Below, in pieces: positions 36,529 to 45,364 of a stretch of 64,000 bases of DNA. Numbering within the stretch: position 1 is the stretch's first letter; every line of letters starts with the position of its first letter. The notes below the pieces were generated by a model, which saw only the letters and a program-made list of their open reading frames with translations, was not told the DNA's origin and did no database searches. Position numbers and translations under genes: made by a program. This DNA is from Bifidobacterium merycicum DSM 6492 (GTDB lineage: Bacteria; Actinomycetota; Actinomycetes; Actinomycetales; Bifidobacteriaceae). The stretch spans positions 1 through 64,000 of the forward strand of contig NZ_FQTX01000006.1 in the NCBI RefSeq assembly GCF_900129045.1, given 5' to 3'.

Positions 36529-37122
36529 ATGCGCGTAATTTCAGGACGATTCAAAGGCATGGCGTTGGCGACGCCGAAACAGGGGACCAGACCCACCACC
36601 GACCGCACGAAGGAAGCGATCTTCTCGCATCTGGACTCGTGGGGCGTGCTGGACGACGCGAGGGTGCTCGACCTGTTCGCCGGCACCGGCGCCCTGGGCA
36701 TCGAGGCATTGAGCCGCGGGGCACGTGAACTGGTGGCCGTGGAAGCATCGAAGCCCGCCGCGGCCTTGGTCGCGGGAACCCTGAAACAGTTGAAACGCAA
36801 TCGGTCATGGACGGCTGAACTGCGTGCCCGGGTGCTGGTGCGCAAGGCCGAGGCGCTCGCGGCGGCAACGGCGGATGCGCCGTATGACGTGGTGTTCATC
36901 GATCCGCCGTATGCGTTCGAAACCGAGGCGTGCAACCGGTTGCTGGCCGATCTGGTCGCCAACGGATGGGTGGATGCGCGCGGCGTGATCATGCTGGAAC
37001 GTTCCGCCCGATCCGACGATCCGACGGCACCTGAAGGCTGGGAAATCACCCAGTCGCGTGCCTACGGGGAAACCGCCGTGTTCTACATCGAAGCGGCGGA
37101 GAACGGTGAAGACGCGATATAG
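36529..37122 (+). CDS. rsmD: 16S rRNA (guanine-966-N2)-methyltransferase
   Basis: 197 residues. MRVISGRFKG at the N-terminus, RPTTDRTKEAIFSHL, the SAM-binding motif VLDLFAGTGALGIEALSRGA and the catalytic VVFIDPPYAFE are the RsmD signature. It methylates N2 of G966 in 16S rRNA. It is probably co-transcribed with recG. In many bacteria coaD follows rsmD directly; here coaD is 20 kb away. Confidence 0.94.
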   Translation: MRVISGRFKGMALATPKQGTRPTTDRTKEAIFSHLDSWGVLDDARVLDLFAGTGALGIEALSRGARELVAVEASKPAAALVAGTLKQLKRNRSWTAELRARVLVRKAEALAAATADAPYDVVFIDPPYAFETEACNRLLADLVANGWVDARGVIMLERSARSDDPTAPEGWEITQSRAYGETAVFYIEAAENGEDAI

Positions 37123-37170
37123 CCGTGTAAGGCACTACGGCGGAGATTGCCTATAGTCGCGGGGATATGG

Positions 37171-37204
37171 GAAGGCGTGACGGGGGATTGCCCGTCACGC
37201 CTTC
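37171..37204. terminator. Bidirectional terminator between rsmD and trmD
   Basis: GAAGGCGTGACGGG and CCCGTCACGCCTTC form a perfect 14-bp stem with a 6-base loop between convergent genes. Confidence 0.88.
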
Positions 37205-37234
37205 GACGTTCATGCCCGATGGGGCCTGTGCCGC

Positions 37235-38143
37235 CTAACGTTTGCGCGGATGGTCGGCGCTGACCTCCCAGCCGAGCGCCATAAGGGTCTTACGGTCGGC
37301 CTTGTCGAGCTTCCTGCAATCCAACGCCTCGATCAGATCAGGGCGGATCTCGTTCGTCCGGGTCAACGCCTCATCGCGGCGGAACCGGTCCACCTTGCCG
37401 TGATCGCCCGACAACAATACGTCAGGCACACGAATGCCGCGCCATTCCGCCGGTTTCGTGTACTGGCGGTGTTCCAGCAGGGCATTGTCTCCCGTATAGG
37501 ATTCCTCCACAATCGACTCGGCATTGCCCATGAACCCCGGAATCAGGCGCGTGATCGCCTCAAGCATCACCGATGTGGCGACCTCGCCGCCGTTGAGCAC
37601 ATAGTCGCCGATGGAATATTCGCGCACATCCACCCCACGCGTGCGGTAGTACTCGGGGATGCGTGCGTCGTAGCCCTCGTAGCGGCCGCAGCCGAACAAC
37701 AGACGGTCGGCGTGGCTGAGCTCGGTGGCGTCGCGCTGGGTGAACAGGGGAGCGGAAGGGTTCGGGAAGATGAGCACCGGGCGCTTCGCGGCGGTCTCGG
37801 TTATCTCGGGCGCTTCGGTCGGCTCGGCGGATTCGTCGGCGGTATCAGGCTCGCCGCCGGTATCAGACGTATCGGACGTATCTGGCTCATCGGCTGTATC
37901 GGGCTCACGCAGATCCGCGCCCAACAGCTCATCAAGGCATTCCGACCACACCACGGGCTTCATCACCATGCCCGCGCCGCCGCCCACCGGCGTATCGTCC
38001 ACCGAATGATGCACGTCATGCGTCCAATCGCGGAGATTATGCGTGTGCACTTCGAGGAGGCCCTTGGCTTGCGCCTTGCCGAACAGACTCAGGTTCAGCA
38101 CGTCGAAATACTCGGGGAACACGGAAACGATGTCGATTCTCAT
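37235..38143 (-). CDS. trmD: tRNA (guanine-37-N1)-methyltransferase
   Basis: 302-residue SPOUT methyltransferase that modifies G37 of tRNAs. MRIDIVSVFPEYFD, VHHSVDDTPVGGGAGMVMKP, the knot segment GRYEGYDARI and EYSIGDYVLNGGEVA, and PEWRG-like AEWRGIRVPDVLLSGDH are all present. An unusual acidic, repeat-like insertion rich in EPDT, SDT and ADE units occupies about residues 79-120, between the first SAM-fold strands; most TrmD proteins lack it. TACTCT lies 8 bases before the ATG with no binding site, which suggests a leaderless mRNA. It is separated from rimM by aspA and lysR. Confidence 0.94.
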   Translation of the reverse strand: MRIDIVSVFPEYFDVLNLSLFGKAQAKGLLEVHTHNLRDWTHDVHHSVDDTPVGGGAGMVMKPVVWSECLDELLGADLREPDTADEPDTSDTSDTGGEPDTADESAEPTEAPEITETAAKRPVLIFPNPSAPLFTQRDATELSHADRLLFGCGRYEGYDARIPEYYRTRGVDVREYSIGDYVLNGGEVATSVMLEAITRLIPGFMGNAESIVEESYTGDNALLEHRQYTKPAEWRGIRVPDVLLSGDHGKVDRFRRDEALTRTNEIRPDLIEALDCRKLDKADRKTLMALGWEVSADHPRKR

Positions 38144-38173
38144 AGTTTCCCAGAGTAACCGGAGTACAGGAAT

Positions 38174-38210
38174 ATGCGGGCGGCATCCGTGCGCCGGATG
38201 CCGCCCGCAT
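38174..38210. terminator. Terminator of aspA
   Basis: ATGCGGGCGGCATCCG and CGGATGCCGCCCGCAT form a perfect 16-bp stem with a 5-base loop, 26 bases after the aspA stop. It has no T-run, but such strong stems end many bifidobacterial genes. Confidence 0.75.
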
Positions 38211-38235
38211 AGGGATGATCGGGAGCCTGCGTATG

Positions 38236-39705
38236 TCAGTACACGCGGGTCAGATCGCGCGGATCGAGGATCGAGTCGAGGATCTCCGGGCGGATGCTTC
38301 CGTCACGGTCGGCGGCGGCACGTACCGTGATGCCCTTGGCCAACGCGTCCTTGGCGATCTGCACGGCCTTCTCATACCCCACGTAATCGATAAGCGACGT
38401 GGCCAGCGAGGACGAACGCTTCGCCTCCTCCAGGCCGACCTCCTTGTTCACCTTGATGCCGTTCACACAGCGTTCGCGCAGCGTGTCCATCGCACGGCCC
38501 AGCATATGCATGCCGTCAAGCAGCGCGTGCAGCATCACGGGCTCGAACGCGTTGAGCTGCAGCTGCCCGGCTTCCGCCGCGTAGGAGACGGTCGTATCCA
38601 TGCCCATCACCATGAACACCGTCTGGTTCATGCATTCCGGAATCACCGGGTTCACTTTGCCGGGCATGATCGAGGAACCGGCCTGACGCGCCGGCAGTTT
38701 GATTTCCGCGAGTCCCGCGCGCGGCCCGCTGGCCAGCAGGCGCAGATCGTTGGCGATTTTGCCCAAGTGCAGCGCCGTGCGTTTGATCACGCCGGACAGC
38801 GTGACGAAATCGCTCACATCGCTGGTCGCGCCGACCGGATCGGCGGCCGGGCGGATCGGCAGACCCGTGAGCTTGGCGAGATGCTTGGCCACAAGTTCAC
38901 GGAAGCGCACGTCGGCGCAGATGCCCGTTCCGATCGCCGTGCCGCCGAGGTTCACGACGCTCAGCGGTTCATGCTGGCGTTCGAGCATCGCGGCGTCGGA
39001 GCCGAGCTGGGTGGCGAACGCGCCGAACTCCTGGCCGAAGGTCATGGGCACGGCGTCCTGCAATTGCGTGCGGCCGATCGTGACCGCGGTCATCGTGCGC
39101 TGCGACAGGGAGGAGAACGAGGCGGCGAGCTTGCGGGTGCTGTCGATCAGGCCGCGCGAGGCGTCGATGAGCGCAAGGCGGGCGGCGGCGGGGTAGGAAT
39201 CGTTGGTCGACTGCGACTTGTTCACCGTGTCGTTCGGGTGGATGATCTCGTATTCGCCGCGTGGGTAGTGGCCGAGCTCCAACGCCCGATTCGCGATGAC
39301 CTCGTTGACGTCCATGTTGGTCGAGGTTCCGGCGCCGCCCTGGAGCACGTCGATGGGGAACTGGTCGTCGAGTTTGCCGGCGATCACGTCGGCGCAGGCG
39401 CGGTCGACGAGTTCGGCCTGATAAGCGTCGATGCCGCCGAGCTCGCGGTTGGCGCGTGCGCAGGCGCGTTTCACATTGCCGTAGGCGTGGATGATTTCCG
39501 GGTGGTCGCTGACGGTGATGCCGGAGACGGGGAAGTTGCTGATGGCGCGGAGGGTGTGGATGCCCCAGTAGGCGTTGGCGGGCACGGCCGCTGATCCGAT
39601 GCAATCGTGTTCGATGCGCGTGGGTTGCGATTCGATAGCCGTAAGATCCGCGGATTCGACGGCCGTTGCGATACGTGCTGCGGTGTGCTGTGCTGCCAAT
39701 GCCAT
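38236..39705 (-). CDS. aspA: Aspartate ammonia-lyase
   Basis: 489-residue member of the fumarase/aspartase superfamily. GGAGTSTNMDVNEVIANRA (about 123-141), the second conserved region TIGRTQLQDAVPMT and the signature GSSIMPGKVNPV (343-354), the SS loop with the catalytic Ser, are intact. It interconverts aspartate with fumarate and ammonia. The N-terminus has about 25 extra residues. AGAGGAC lies before the ATG. It is divergent from a LysR regulator with a 122-base shared spacer, which suggests LysR control by an amino or dicarboxylic acid. Fumarase is the alternative, but the sequence around the signature is closer to aspartase. Confidence 0.88.
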   Translation of the reverse strand: MALAAQHTAARIATAVESADLTAIESQPTRIEHDCIGSAAVPANAYWGIHTLRAISNFPVSGITVSDHPEIIHAYGNVKRACARANRELGGIDAYQAELVDRACADVIAGKLDDQFPIDVLQGGAGTSTNMDVNEVIANRALELGHYPRGEYEIIHPNDTVNKSQSTNDSYPAAARLALIDASRGLIDSTRKLAASFSSLSQRTMTAVTIGRTQLQDAVPMTFGQEFGAFATQLGSDAAMLERQHEPLSVVNLGGTAIGTGICADVRFRELVAKHLAKLTGLPIRPAADPVGATSDVSDFVTLSGVIKRTALHLGKIANDLRLLASGPRAGLAEIKLPARQAGSSIMPGKVNPVIPECMNQTVFMVMGMDTTVSYAAEAGQLQLNAFEPVMLHALLDGMHMLGRAMDTLRERCVNGIKVNKEVGLEEAKRSSSLATSLIDYVGYEKAVQIAKDALAKGITVRAAADRDGSIRPEILDSILDPRDLTRVY

Positions 39706-39778
39706 GACGATGTCCTCTCGTTGCTTGTGGTTCGTTTTAGACGGATACCCAAAACACGGCTCACCTTAGGCGCAGGTT

Positions 39779-39830
39779 TTGTATCGTACAAGAGGTGGAT
39801 ATCCTTCGTATCCCATAGGATTACCCTATG
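39779..39830. promoter_or_regulatory. Two T-N11-A dyads between aspA and lysR
   Basis: TTGTA-TCG-TACAA (39779-39791) and CATAGG-ATTAC-CCTATG (39814-39830) are inverted repeats that contain the T-N11-A core of LysR-type sites. The second covers the likely -10 box of lysR (TAGGAT, 39816-39821) and its ATG, a position suited to autorepression. A third palindrome, GGATATCC, lies at 39798-39805. Confidence 0.55.
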
Positions 39831-40739
39831 ACTATTACCCAGATACGAGCGTTCTACCTTGCCGCGACGTTGGGCTCCTTCACCGCAGCCGCGGAATACA
39901 TGGGTCTCACGCAGCCGACGGTCTCCGAATTGGTACGCAAGGTGGAGGATCGTTACGGCATGGCGTTGTTCGTACGCCGAGGGCGAAGATTGGTGCTCAC
40001 CACCGCGGGCCAGGCGCTGATGCCTTGGGCGAAACGCCTGCTCGACGCCGAACTGGGGGCGGACAGCACGCTGAACGCATTGGGCGCGGGCGAAGGCGGA
40101 ACGGTGTCGTTCGGCATCCTGAAGAACGCCAACTACTATCATCTTTCCGAACTGGCGGCGGTGTTCCGCGAAGCGCATCCGAACGTGCGCATCCGGCTGC
40201 TGGGCCAGAACTCCTTCGAAGTGGCCGATGCCGTACGCAACGGCGTGCTCGAGGCGGGGCTGCTCTGCCTGCCGGTGCCGACCGAGGGACTGCATATCCA
40301 ACCGTTGATGCGCCATGAGATCCTATGGGCCAGCAGCAAGCCCGAACGCTGCGCACAGCCGATGAGCCCGCTCGACATGCCCAAGGAGCCGTTGATCCTC
40401 TACGATGCACGGCATGGCGAGGAGGATCCGACACGTTTGCAGCTCATCCAGCAGGCGCAACGTTTCGGCGTGACGCTCGAACCCGATATCGAAGTCGAGT
40501 CGGTGGATGCGGCGATGTCGCTCGTCTCACGCGGTCTGGGCGATTCGATCGTGCCGCAGGCCGTGGCTCAGTCGGCGCATTTCCCGTCGAACATCCACGT
40601 CACAACGCTCCAATGCCCGATCTACGACACTTTCGCGCTGGTCCGGCGCGAGAATTGGGAGCTGTCGCCCATCGCCGCGCATCTCGCCGATCTCGCCGTC
40701 AACATGCTGCTTAACAAGGTGACCGGCGAAGCCGCCTGA
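39828..40739 (+). CDS. LysR-family transcriptional regulator
   Basis: 303 residues. The winged helix-turn-helix is at the N-terminus (MTITQIRAFYLAATLGSFTAAAEYMGLTQPTVSELVRKVEDRYG). A two-lobe effector domain starts near residue 90 (GTVSFGILKNANYYHLSELAAVFREAHP). It is divergent from aspA and is probably its regulator. TAGGAT lies 6 bases before the ATG, so the transcript is probably leaderless, with the dyad at 39814-39830 over the same bases. The stop lies inside a hairpin shared with rimM. Confidence 0.92.
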   Translation: MTITQIRAFYLAATLGSFTAAAEYMGLTQPTVSELVRKVEDRYGMALFVRRGRRLVLTTAGQALMPWAKRLLDAELGADSTLNALGAGEGGTVSFGILKNANYYHLSELAAVFREAHPNVRIRLLGQNSFEVADAVRNGVLEAGLLCLPVPTEGLHIQPLMRHEILWASSKPERCAQPMSPLDMPKEPLILYDARHGEEDPTRLQLIQQAQRFGVTLEPDIEVESVDAAMSLVSRGLGDSIVPQAVAQSAHFPSNIHVTTLQCPIYDTFALVRRENWELSPIAAHLADLAVNMLLNKVTGEAA

Positions 40740-40754
40740 TGCGGGGCTTCGCCG
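40724..40754. terminator. Hairpin spanning the lysR stop, shared by lysR and rimM
   Basis: CGGCGAAGCC and GGCTTCGCCG form a 10-bp stem that includes the lysR stop codon. The two convergent genes are only 19 bases apart, so it probably acts in both directions. Confidence 0.65.
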
Positions 40755-40758
40755 TGCG

Positions 40759-41373
40759 TCACAGGCCGGGGATCAGCCCACCCGGAGGGTCGAGCGTCAG
40801 GTAGCCCTCCTCCAGATCGACCTGCGGCACCAATTCGTCCACGAACGGCACCAGCGCGGTCTTCTCCACGATTGGTGTGCCATCCGCCGCGGTACCGGTT
40901 TCGACCGGTTCCGCCAAACGGATCTTCAACAGCGATTGCGCGGGGGAGTCGATCACGTCGACCACCTTGCCGATCACCTTGCCCGCAGGCGCGCCGATCT
41001 CGTTGTCCTCCTCCATTCGCGCCTCAAGGCCGATGAGATCCTTCGGATACCATTCGTCGGCTTCGAGCATATCCTCCGGATCGTCGGCCTCGCCGTACAA
41101 CTGGAGGCCGTTCAACGCCTCGGAGGCGTTACGGTCGTCGCACCCCTCCAGCTTGATGATCCATCGGTTCTTGAACGTACGGGAACGTTCCACCACATAC
41201 CGCTGCTCGCCATCCTGCGAGAACAGTTCCGAACCGGGTGCGAAACGCCACTCCGGTTCGTCGGTGAACACCTGTACGGTGACCTCGCCCTTCATACCCT
41301 GGGCGCGGCCGATACGACAAACCCTCAGCAGCTCACGCTGCTGAGGGTTCTCATGCATGTTCTGATCTGCCAT
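40759..41373 (-). CDS. rimM: 16S rRNA processing protein RimM
   Basis: 204 residues. LLRVCRIGRAQGMKGEVTVQVFTDEPEWRF is the N-terminal RimM barrel, and EWYPKDLIGLEARM with a C-terminal PRC barrel ending in LVPFVDELVPQVDLEEGYLTLDPPGGL completes the family. It assists 30S maturation by binding S19. TAGACT lies 7 bases before the ATG with no binding site, so it is probably leaderless. It follows rpsP and khpA in the usual order, but trmD is not next. Confidence 0.94.
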   Translation of the reverse strand: MADQNMHENPQQRELLRVCRIGRAQGMKGEVTVQVFTDEPEWRFAPGSELFSQDGEQRYVVERSRTFKNRWIIKLEGCDDRNASEALNGLQLYGEADDPEDMLEADEWYPKDLIGLEARMEEDNEIGAPAGKVIGKVVDVIDSPAQSLLKIRLAEPVETGTAADGTPIVEKTALVPFVDELVPQVDLEEGYLTLDPPGGLIPGL

Positions 41374-41424
41374 GCTGTGCAGTCTACCCCATCGGTACGG
41401 ATGAGGCGCGGATTCGACGTGGAA

Positions 41425-41658
41425 TCAGCGGCGCACATCCATGATGTCGACGCGGACCTTGTGGTCGCTCAACGCCTGCACCACCGTGCGGATCGCGTTG
41501 GCGGTACGGCCGGAACGACCGATCACACGACCGATATCCTCGGGATTCACGCGCACACGAAGCATTTCGCCACGCGCGTTCTCGCGGGACTTCACCGACA
41601 CATCATCGGGAAAATCGACGACGTTCTTAATAAGGTGCTCCACAGCCTGTTCAAGCAT
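41425..41658 (-). CDS. khpA: KH-domain RNA-binding protein KhpA
   Basis: 77 residues with one KH domain; VNPEDIGRVIGRSGRTANAIRTVV contains the GxxG loop (IGRSG). This small protein sits between rpsP and rimM in most Gram-positive genomes and partners KhpB in post-transcriptional control in other species. AAAGGCTG lies about 8 bases before the ATG. The last residues DIMDVRR are typical. Confidence 0.92.
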   Translation of the reverse strand: MLEQAVEHLIKNVVDFPDDVSVKSRENARGEMLRVRVNPEDIGRVIGRSGRTANAIRTVVQALSDHKVRVDIMDVRR

Positions 41659-41700
41659 GATCAGTCAGCCTTTCTCGTTTGCTTTGCGCTAGGGCTCAGC

Positions 41701-42168
41701 TCACTCGGCGTCAGCCGGGGCCTCTTCAGCGGCTTCCTCAGCCGGAGCCTCGGCTTCGGCTGCAGCGGCGGCTTCGGCCTCAGCCTTGGCCTTGGCCTCG
41801 GCCTCGGACTTGGCGGCCTTGAGCTTCTGGGCTTCAGCTTCCACGGCCTCGACGCGAGCGGCGGCATCCGGGCCGGCCACAGCGGTCTTCAGGGTGCCTT
41901 CGGCGCCGTCGATGCCCTTGAACTTCTGCCAATCGCCAGTGATCTGGAGGAGCTTCTTCACCTGCTCGGTCGGCTGAGCGCCGACGCCGAGCCAGTACTG
42001 GGCGCGCTCGGAATCAATCACGATGGTGGAAGGCTGGGTGTTCGGGTTGTAGGTACCGATCTCTTCGATGGCACGGCCGTCACGCTTCTGGCGGGAATCC
42101 ATGATCACCACGCGGTAGAACGCGTAGAACTTCTTACCCATGCGCTTCAGACGAATCTTGGTTGCCAA
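41701..42168 (-). CDS. rpsP: 30S ribosomal protein S16
   Basis: 155 residues. The first 85 are S16 ([42 protein letters not shown]). The rest is an extension; its last 50 or so residues are almost only Ala, Glu, Lys and Pro and form an acidic helical tail, as seen in actinobacterial S16. The start codon is TTG, decided by AAGGAG about 8 bases upstream and by the family N-terminus. A promoter with TATAAT (42298-42293) lies about 125 bases upstream. Confidence 0.95.
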   Translation of the reverse strand: MATKIRLKRMGKKFYAFYRVVIMDSRQKRDGRAIEEIGTYNPNTQPSTIVIDSERAQYWLGVGAQPTEQVKKLLQITGDWQKFKGIDGAEGTLKTAVAGPDAAARVEAVEAEAQKLKAAKSEAEAKAKAEAEAAAAAEAEAPAEEAAEEAPADAE

Positions 42169-42292
42169 AATGGCTCTCCTTATATGTAGGGGTGTGCGTT
42201 TCGTTTTCTGTGTGGGGCACGGAATCCGAAACCCACTCGTTCCTCACGGCACGGGGTGTAGAGGGCGCCGCGCGCACGTGAATAACTAGCCT

Positions 42293-42298
42293 ATTATA
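42293..42298 (-). promoter_or_regulatory. -10 box of the rpsP-khpA promoter
   Basis: TATAAT on the minus strand in an otherwise GC-rich gap. A -35 element at the right distance is weak (TGCCCA at 42321-42316). The transcript would have a leader of about 115 bases before rpsP, space enough for autogenous control. Confidence 0.5.
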
Positions 42299-42352
42299 GC
42301 GCGTGGGGGCGGACGTGGGCACCGGTATCCGCAGAGGCCGCGCCGAAGCGAT

Positions 42353-43378
42353 TCAGTCGAGCGTGAGGGTCGCCGTGAGCGCGTAATGGTCGGTGCCGGG
42401 GATGATGAAGGATTCCACGTTGCTCGGGCGCAGGCCCGGGGTGAACAGGATGTGGTCGAGTTCGATGTGCGGCCATTTCAGCCAGCTGGGGAACGTGATG
42501 ACGCGATGCGTCGCCTGGGTGCGGCTTGCGTCGCTGAAACCGGAGGCGAGCAGGGTGCGGAAGCTGGGGTGTTCGATGGAGGAGTTGAGGTCACCCATCA
42601 CCACGACGATGCCTTGTGGGTCATTGCCTGTGGCAAGCTTCGCGACCGCTCCCAGGGACCTGATGCCCTTGGACCATTCCGGGCATCCGCGCATCGGCGA
42701 CTTCGGGTGCGCCGACGCGAACGTGACATGGTGGACCCCGTCCGTGCCGGTATCGGGGGAGGGCAGCAGGTTCAACGTCATCGACGGCACATCCGCCGCG
42801 GGGATCTCGATGGCGCTGGCGGTGGAGCTGACGGGTGCGAACCGGGAGAACAGCATATTGAACCCGCCGTTGTCGGTGGGCTTGTCGTCGCCGGATTGAT
42901 GGTAGGGCAGGACGCTGCCGAGGCCTGCCTCATGCAGACGGGAGATGAGTTCTGCGGTGGTCTCCTGGGTGGCGAGCACGTCGATGTGCCGTCTGCGCAC
43001 CTCGCGCACGATGGCATCCGCATCGGCGCGGCCATGCCGGCAGTTCACCGTCATCACGCGCAGGGTCCTGACCGCCGCGTTCCGCCCGTCGCCATCGCCC
43101 AATGATGTTTCACAGAATGTTTCACGCGTGCTGGTCGGTTTCCAATACGGCCACAGCCGTGCCACCGATGCCACAGCGGCCAAGACGAACGCGTACATCG
43201 GTATCCACGCCTGACAGCATGCCGCCGCCACCGCCAACACCAGCGACGGCACCCATAGCAGCGGAATCAGCGCGATGAGATACGGCATCGGCATATGGGC
43301 CTCGGCTCTGGCGGGCAGACAGCTGAGCAGCAGCCAACACCACAGCAGTACGGCCAACACCATAAGCGCGATCGTCAT
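42353..43378 (-). CDS. Membrane-anchored endonuclease/exonuclease/phosphatase family protein
   Basis: 341 residues. Two to three membrane segments in the first 85 residues are followed by an EEP (DNase I-like) domain: LRVMTVNCRHGRADADAIVREV, DVLATQETT, VVVMGDLNSS and a C-terminal ELDHILFT ending in DHYALTATLTL. These are the metal and catalytic motifs (Asn, Glu, Asp-Asn, His). Bacterial proteins of this layout may act outside the membrane on phosphodiesters or lipids; the substrate is unknown. ATG 43378 with GGGGGTT upstream is preferred over starts further upstream that would run into the ffh terminator. It lies between ffh and rpsP. Confidence 0.8.
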   Translation of the reverse strand: MTIALMVLAVLLWCWLLLSCLPARAEAHMPMPYLIALIPLLWVPSLVLAVAAACCQAWIPMYAFVLAAVASVARLWPYWKPTSTRETFCETSLGDGDGRNAAVRTLRVMTVNCRHGRADADAIVREVRRRHIDVLATQETTAELISRLHEAGLGSVLPYHQSGDDKPTDNGGFNMLFSRFAPVSSTASAIEIPAADVPSMTLNLLPSPDTGTDGVHHVTFASAHPKSPMRGCPEWSKGIRSLGAVAKLATGNDPQGIVVVMGDLNSSIEHPSFRTLLASGFSDASRTQATHRVITFPSWLKWPHIELDHILFTPGLRPSNVESFIIPGTDHYALTATLTLD

Positions 43379-43551
43379 ACAACCCCCAGTCGGTCGGAAT
43401 ACGCGGACATTCTCGCCGCACGTCTTTGGGTATTCTAGCGGCTCGCTTGTGTGATATCTGTGTTCTCGGCCCGAAGAGGAACGATATAGGTGCTTTCGGC
43501 GTGAGATTGACCTGTCTGGAATACCAGGGGAATCGGGTGGCGAGGGTATGC

Positions 43552-43588
43552 AAAAGCCGGATGGAGAGTCGTTCCCCATCCAGCTTTT
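43552..43588 (-). terminator. Terminator of ffh
   Basis: On the minus strand AAAAGC-GGATGG pairs with CCATCC-GCTTTT (one unpaired base in each arm), ending in CTTTTG. It begins 26 bases after the ffh stop. Confidence 0.75.
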
Positions 43589-43613
43589 CCATACGCTACG
43601 GTCGTGCGGTCGA

Positions 43614-45263
43614 TCAGCGACCAAACAAGCCCGCGACACCACCGCCAAGATTCGGCGGCAGATCAGGCATGCCGTTCTCGTCGGCATCGCCCATCAGATC
43701 CTGCAGGCCGGCGGGCAGCGCCGGGTTCTGCGGCTTCTTGGCGAACGCGGAACCACCGTTGCCGCCGGAGGGCTTGCCGGCCAGCTTGTCGCGCAATGCC
43801 TTCTCCTCGGCCTCGCGCTTCATCGGATTACCCGACTTGGAACCCTTCTTCTTCTTGCCCTTCTTGGCCTTCTTGCCCATGGCCGGGCCACCGAAACCAG
43901 GCAGTCCGCCGCCATTGTTATTCGACACGCGCTTCATCATCTTCGCGGCCTGCTCGAAACGCTGCAACAGCGCATTCACCTGGGAGACGGTCACACCGGA
44001 ACCGAACGCAATACGGCGACGACGGGAACCGTCGATGATGCTCGGATCGCGACGTTCGGCCGGCGTCATGGAACGGATGATGGCTTCGGTACGATCGACC
44101 TCACGCTCATCGAACTGCTCAAGTTCCTTACGATGCGCCGCCATGCCGGGAATCATGCCCAGCAGGTTCTTCATCGGGCCGAGCTTGCGCACCTGCTGCA
44201 GCTGGTCAAGGAAATCATCCAGGCCGAAGGAACCCTCGGACAGCTTTTCAGCGGCCTTGCGCGCCTCCTCCTCATCGAACTGCTTCTGCGCCTGCTCGAT
44301 AAGCGTCATGATGTCGCCCATATCGAGAATGCGCGACGCCATACGGTCGGGGTGGAAGACCTCGAAGTCCTTCAGCCCCTCGCCGGTGGAGGTGAACAGG
44401 ATCGGCTTGCCGGTCACGGACGCCACGGACAGCGCCGCACCGCCACGGGCATCGCCATCGAGCTTCGACAGCACCACGCCGGTGAAATCGACGCCCTCAT
44501 CGAAGGCCTTGGCGGTCTGCACGGCATCTTGGCCGATCATCGCATCGATTACGAACAGGATCTCGTTCGGCTGCACGGCATCACGGATATCGCGAGCCTG
44601 CTTCATCAGCTCCTCATCGACACCGAGACGACCGGCGGTATCGATGATCACCGTGTCATACAGCTTCTGCTTGGCCAGTTCCACCGCATCGCGCGCGACC
44701 TTCACCGGATCGCCCGTGGTCATGCCGGGAACCGTCACATCCTCGCCGCCATCGGACTGCACGCCCTTCTCCGGCGCGTACACCGGAACGCCGGCACGCT
44801 CGCCGACCACCTGCAGCTGCGTCACCGCGTTCGGACGCTGCAGATCGGCCGCGACCAGCAGCGGCGTATGGCCGGAATCCTTCAGCCAGTAGCCGAGCTT
44901 GCCCGCAAGCGTGGTCTTACCAGCACCCTGAAGACCGGCGAGCATGATGATGGTCGGCGGATTCTTCGCGAAATTCAGCGGGCGGTCCACACCGGCGCCC
45001 AGCACATCCGTCAGCTCCTCATTGACGATCTTGACGACCTGCTGAACTGGGTTGAGGGACTGGGAGACTTCGGTGCCGAGCGCGCGTTCGCGGATGCGGG
45101 CGGTGAAGGAACGGACCACGCTGAGCGCCACGTCGGCGTCGAGCAGGGCACGGCGGATCTCGCGGATGGTGCCGTCGATATCGGATTCGGAAAGCTTACC
45201 TTTGCTCTTCAGATGCTTGAACGCGCTGGAGAGCTTGTCTGTCAAAGAACTAAATGCTGCCAT
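43614..45263 (-). CDS. ffh: Signal recognition particle protein Ffh
   Basis: 549-residue SRP54 GTPase. N domain about 1-85; G domain with MLAGLQGAGKTTLAGKLG (P-loop), DTAGRLGVDEELM and SKLDGDARGGAALS; M domain from about 330 with GMIPGMAAH and the SRP RNA-binding MTPAERRDPSIIDGSRRRRIAFGSG. The tail is Lys- and Gly-rich (GKKAKKGKKKKGSK). It delivers nascent membrane proteins to the translocon. ATG 45263 with TAGACT 10 bases upstream and no binding site suggests a leaderless message; a longer frame to 45356 lacks family support. Confidence 0.95.
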   Translation of the reverse strand: MAAFSSLTDKLSSAFKHLKSKGKLSESDIDGTIREIRRALLDADVALSVVRSFTARIRERALGTEVSQSLNPVQQVVKIVNEELTDVLGAGVDRPLNFAKNPPTIIMLAGLQGAGKTTLAGKLGYWLKDSGHTPLLVAADLQRPNAVTQLQVVGERAGVPVYAPEKGVQSDGGEDVTVPGMTTGDPVKVARDAVELAKQKLYDTVIIDTAGRLGVDEELMKQARDIRDAVQPNEILFVIDAMIGQDAVQTAKAFDEGVDFTGVVLSKLDGDARGGAALSVASVTGKPILFTSTGEGLKDFEVFHPDRMASRILDMGDIMTLIEQAQKQFDEEEARKAAEKLSEGSFGLDDFLDQLQQVRKLGPMKNLLGMIPGMAAHRKELEQFDEREVDRTEAIIRSMTPAERRDPSIIDGSRRRRIAFGSGVTVSQVNALLQRFEQAAKMMKRVSNNNGGGLPGFGGPAMGKKAKKGKKKKGSKSGNPMKREAEEKALRDKLAGKPSGGNGGSAFAKKPQNPALPAGLQDLMGDADENGMPDLPPNLGGGVAGLFGR

Positions 45264-45364
45264 AATGTTCCCAAGTCTAGCCGCCGCGCGGGAAATATCC
45301 GGGCTGGGACGTGCCGGTGACCGGCTGCCGGCGGCATCGGGCGGACACGGTCGCATGCGGGATT

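Noticed and set aside
42353-43687. 444-residue form of the EEP-family protein starting at 43687
   Set aside because: The longer frame would cross the ffh terminator and the end of ffh; ATG 43378 has a binding site and begins at the membrane segment.
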